A DNA stretch of 6,312 bases, taken from assembly GCA_007127655.1 (NCBI GenBank), contig SKYX01000284.1, positions 1-6,312 of the forward strand, given 5' to 3'. The notes beneath the pieces are model-generated. The model was not told where the DNA came from. It did not search any database and was given only the letters and a program-made list of their open reading frames with translations. The translations under genes were made by a program, and so were the position numbers. Below, one piece after another: positions 5,720 through 6,312 of the stretch (the stretch's first letter is position 1; every line of letters starts with the position of its first letter). This DNA comes from Desulfonatronum sp. (lineage in GTDB: Bacteria > Desulfobacterota > Desulfovibrionia > Desulfovibrionales > Desulfonatronaceae).

Positions 5720-5986
5720 CTACCGGTTGGCCAAATATTCCACCACGGCGTCCCGCTCCTCGGCGTTGAGCAGTCCGGCCCGCTTGCCGATCATCCGGTC
5801 CACCGTGGTTTCCCAACCGGCTTGGTCCTTGGTGGCCCGTTCCACCCGCCCCAGTCCGTGACACTGGGAACACCGCTCCTGATAGAGCTTCTCCCCGTCC
5901 AGGGCTACAGCGGAAACAGCAGCCGTGCCGGCGAACAGTAAAAATCCTCCCAGAGCCAGGCTGGTAATGATGGTGGTCTTCTTCAT
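5720..5986 (-). CDS. Very small monoheme cytochrome c
   Basis: An 88-residue secreted cytochrome. The signal peptide has MKK, a hydrophobic core (ITSLALGGFLLFAG) and a cleavage region around TAAVSAVA (21-28). The mature part, about 60 residues, has one heme c site, C39-SQ-C42-H43, and M65 in TVDRMI as the likely sixth ligand. The pattern W58-x-x-TVDRM and the ending NAEERDAVVEYLANR are common in small class I cytochromes c, where the last helix packs against the first. At about 60 residues it is shorter than usual class I cytochromes (near 80 or more), so it is close to a minimal fold. AGGAGGG lies just before the ATG. It is the first gene of a two-gene unit with the pentapeptide protein. It is a plausible soluble electron carrier for the redox complex encoded at 830-4392, but convergent orientation means they are not one operon. 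Its true partner is unknown. Confidence 0.9.
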   Translation of the reverse strand: MKKTTIITSLALGGFLLFAGTAAVSAVALDGEKLYQERCSQCHGLGRVERATKDQAGWETTVDRMIGKRAGLLNAEERDAVVEYLANR

Positions 5987-6312
5987 GATGCGCCCTCCTT
6001 GGTTTGACGGACACCCTCGTCATCCCGGGGCCGTCCGTTATGGAACCAACTTTCTGACAAGGTGACAGCAGTCTCCAAAAAGATCAATCCCCGGACGACA
6101 GCTTTCCCAGGGCAGATTTGTTCTCTCGATTCTCACGCACGAAGTGAAGCACGTACTTTCCGATTTCGATTTCGATCGCGACTTCGATGCTCTTGAACCA
6201 GGAGCAACTTGACGGACTTCGGAAAGCTTGGGAAGGATGGCCACCACCGGAGGGAACGGACGAAGACTCTTTCCCGCCACCCTAATGACCACCAAGAGAC
6301 GACCATGACCAC
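5987..6312. other. Gene-free region upstream of the cytochrome unit
   Basis: These 326 bases lie upstream of the cytochrome c gene and should hold its promoter, but I find no well-spaced -35/-10 pair. The ribosome binding site AGGAGGG lies just before the cytochrome ATG. A weak inverted repeat (ACGGAC 6007-6012, GTCCGT 6033-6038, 20-base loop) lies in the presumed leader. All three minus-strand frames stay open over long parts: a TTG-start frame rich in Ser/Lys/Arg (6295-6038) that is also open back to the window edge, an ATG-start frame of 57 residues (6306-6133), and a frame without a start codon ending at 6084. None resembles a known protein. I see this as low-complexity intergenic sequence. 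Confidence 0.5.
6161..6190. repeat. Degenerate hexanucleotide repeat (CGATTT)n
   Basis: Five consecutive six-base units, CGATTT, CGATTT, CGATCG, CGACTT and CGATGC, run in register. The first two are identical and the later ones diverge at the last bases. This explains the Ser-Lys/Arg and Ile-Glu alternation in the overlapping minus-strand frames. It is a short decayed microsatellite rather than a coding motif. Confidence 0.6.

Noticed and set aside
5115..5941. Long plus-strand open frames over the pentapeptide gene with repetitive Ser-Ala or Gln-Val-Gly patterns
   Set aside because: The regular codons of the pentapeptide repeats create mirrored periodic frames on the opposite strand. They lack ribosome binding sites and signal sequences, while the minus-strand gene has both repeat logic and an operon context.
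6007..6038. ACGGAC/GTCCGT inverted repeat in the cytochrome leader as an operator or riboswitch
   Set aside because: Six paired bases around a 20-base loop is weak, and no known regulatory RNA or operator pattern is recognisable.
6038..6295. 85-residue minus-strand frame with Ser-Lys/Arg repeats and several cysteines
   Set aside because: It starts with TTG, lacks a visible ribosome binding site, its repetitive part comes from the hexanucleotide repeat, and the other two frames are similarly open.
1..6312. CRISPR arrays, tRNA or rRNA genes, transposase or insertion-sequence ends
   Set aside because: I looked for regularly spaced repeats, cloverleaf-type sequences and terminal inverted repeats with direct duplications and saw none.

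Overview
The window is a GC-rich bacterial segment in which every recognisable gene encodes an exported, lipid-anchored or membrane protein, mostly for periplasmic electron transfer or metal handling. The gene set (Tat-exported ferredoxin subunit, NrfD-type membrane protein, ethylbenzene-dehydrogenase-like c-type cytochrome, DUF305 protein, small cytochrome c, exported pentapeptide protein), strong AGGAGG ribosome binding sites and high GC suggest a sulfate-reducing or related anaerobic proteobacterium (Desulfovibrionales-like). That placement is inferred from style and gene content; no rRNA or other marker is present.

Layout. Positions 1-612 hold two divergent genes for small secreted Cys-containing proteins: a fragment on the minus strand (191 down to the left edge) and a complete 108-residue one on the plus strand (286-612). 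Their shared upstream region has two mirror-image promoter-like elements, each TTGACA-N17-TAnnnT-N6-ATG, so both transcripts could be leaderless. After 217 bases without a gene comes a plus-strand cluster: a four-cluster [4Fe-4S] subunit with a Tat signal (830-1576), a ten-helix NrfD/PsrC-type subunit (1580-2800), and a lipoprotein cytochrome with an ethylbenzene-dehydrogenase-type heme domain plus CX3CH and CXXCH motifs (2887-4392). A strong hairpin (4401-4440) separates this from a secreted DUF305 protein (4472-5050), which ends in a probable terminator. Converging on it from the minus strand is a two-gene unit: a very small cytochrome c (5986-5720) followed by an exported pentapeptide-repeat protein (5710-5105). 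The last 326 bases hold no convincing gene, only a short degenerate hexanucleotide repeat and low-complexity open frames.

How the genes may work together. The central three genes look like a quinone-linked redox complex: NrfD protein in the membrane, iron-sulfur wire on the periplasmic side, and a heme lipoprotein in the place where related complexes carry a molybdopterin enzyme. No catalytic molybdenum subunit is present in the window. The simplest reading is electron exchange between the quinone pool and periplasmic cytochromes, possibly including the small cytochrome encoded nearby. The DUF305 and Cys-rich proteins suggest a metal-handling side to the locus. These functional links are inference from domain types and gene order.
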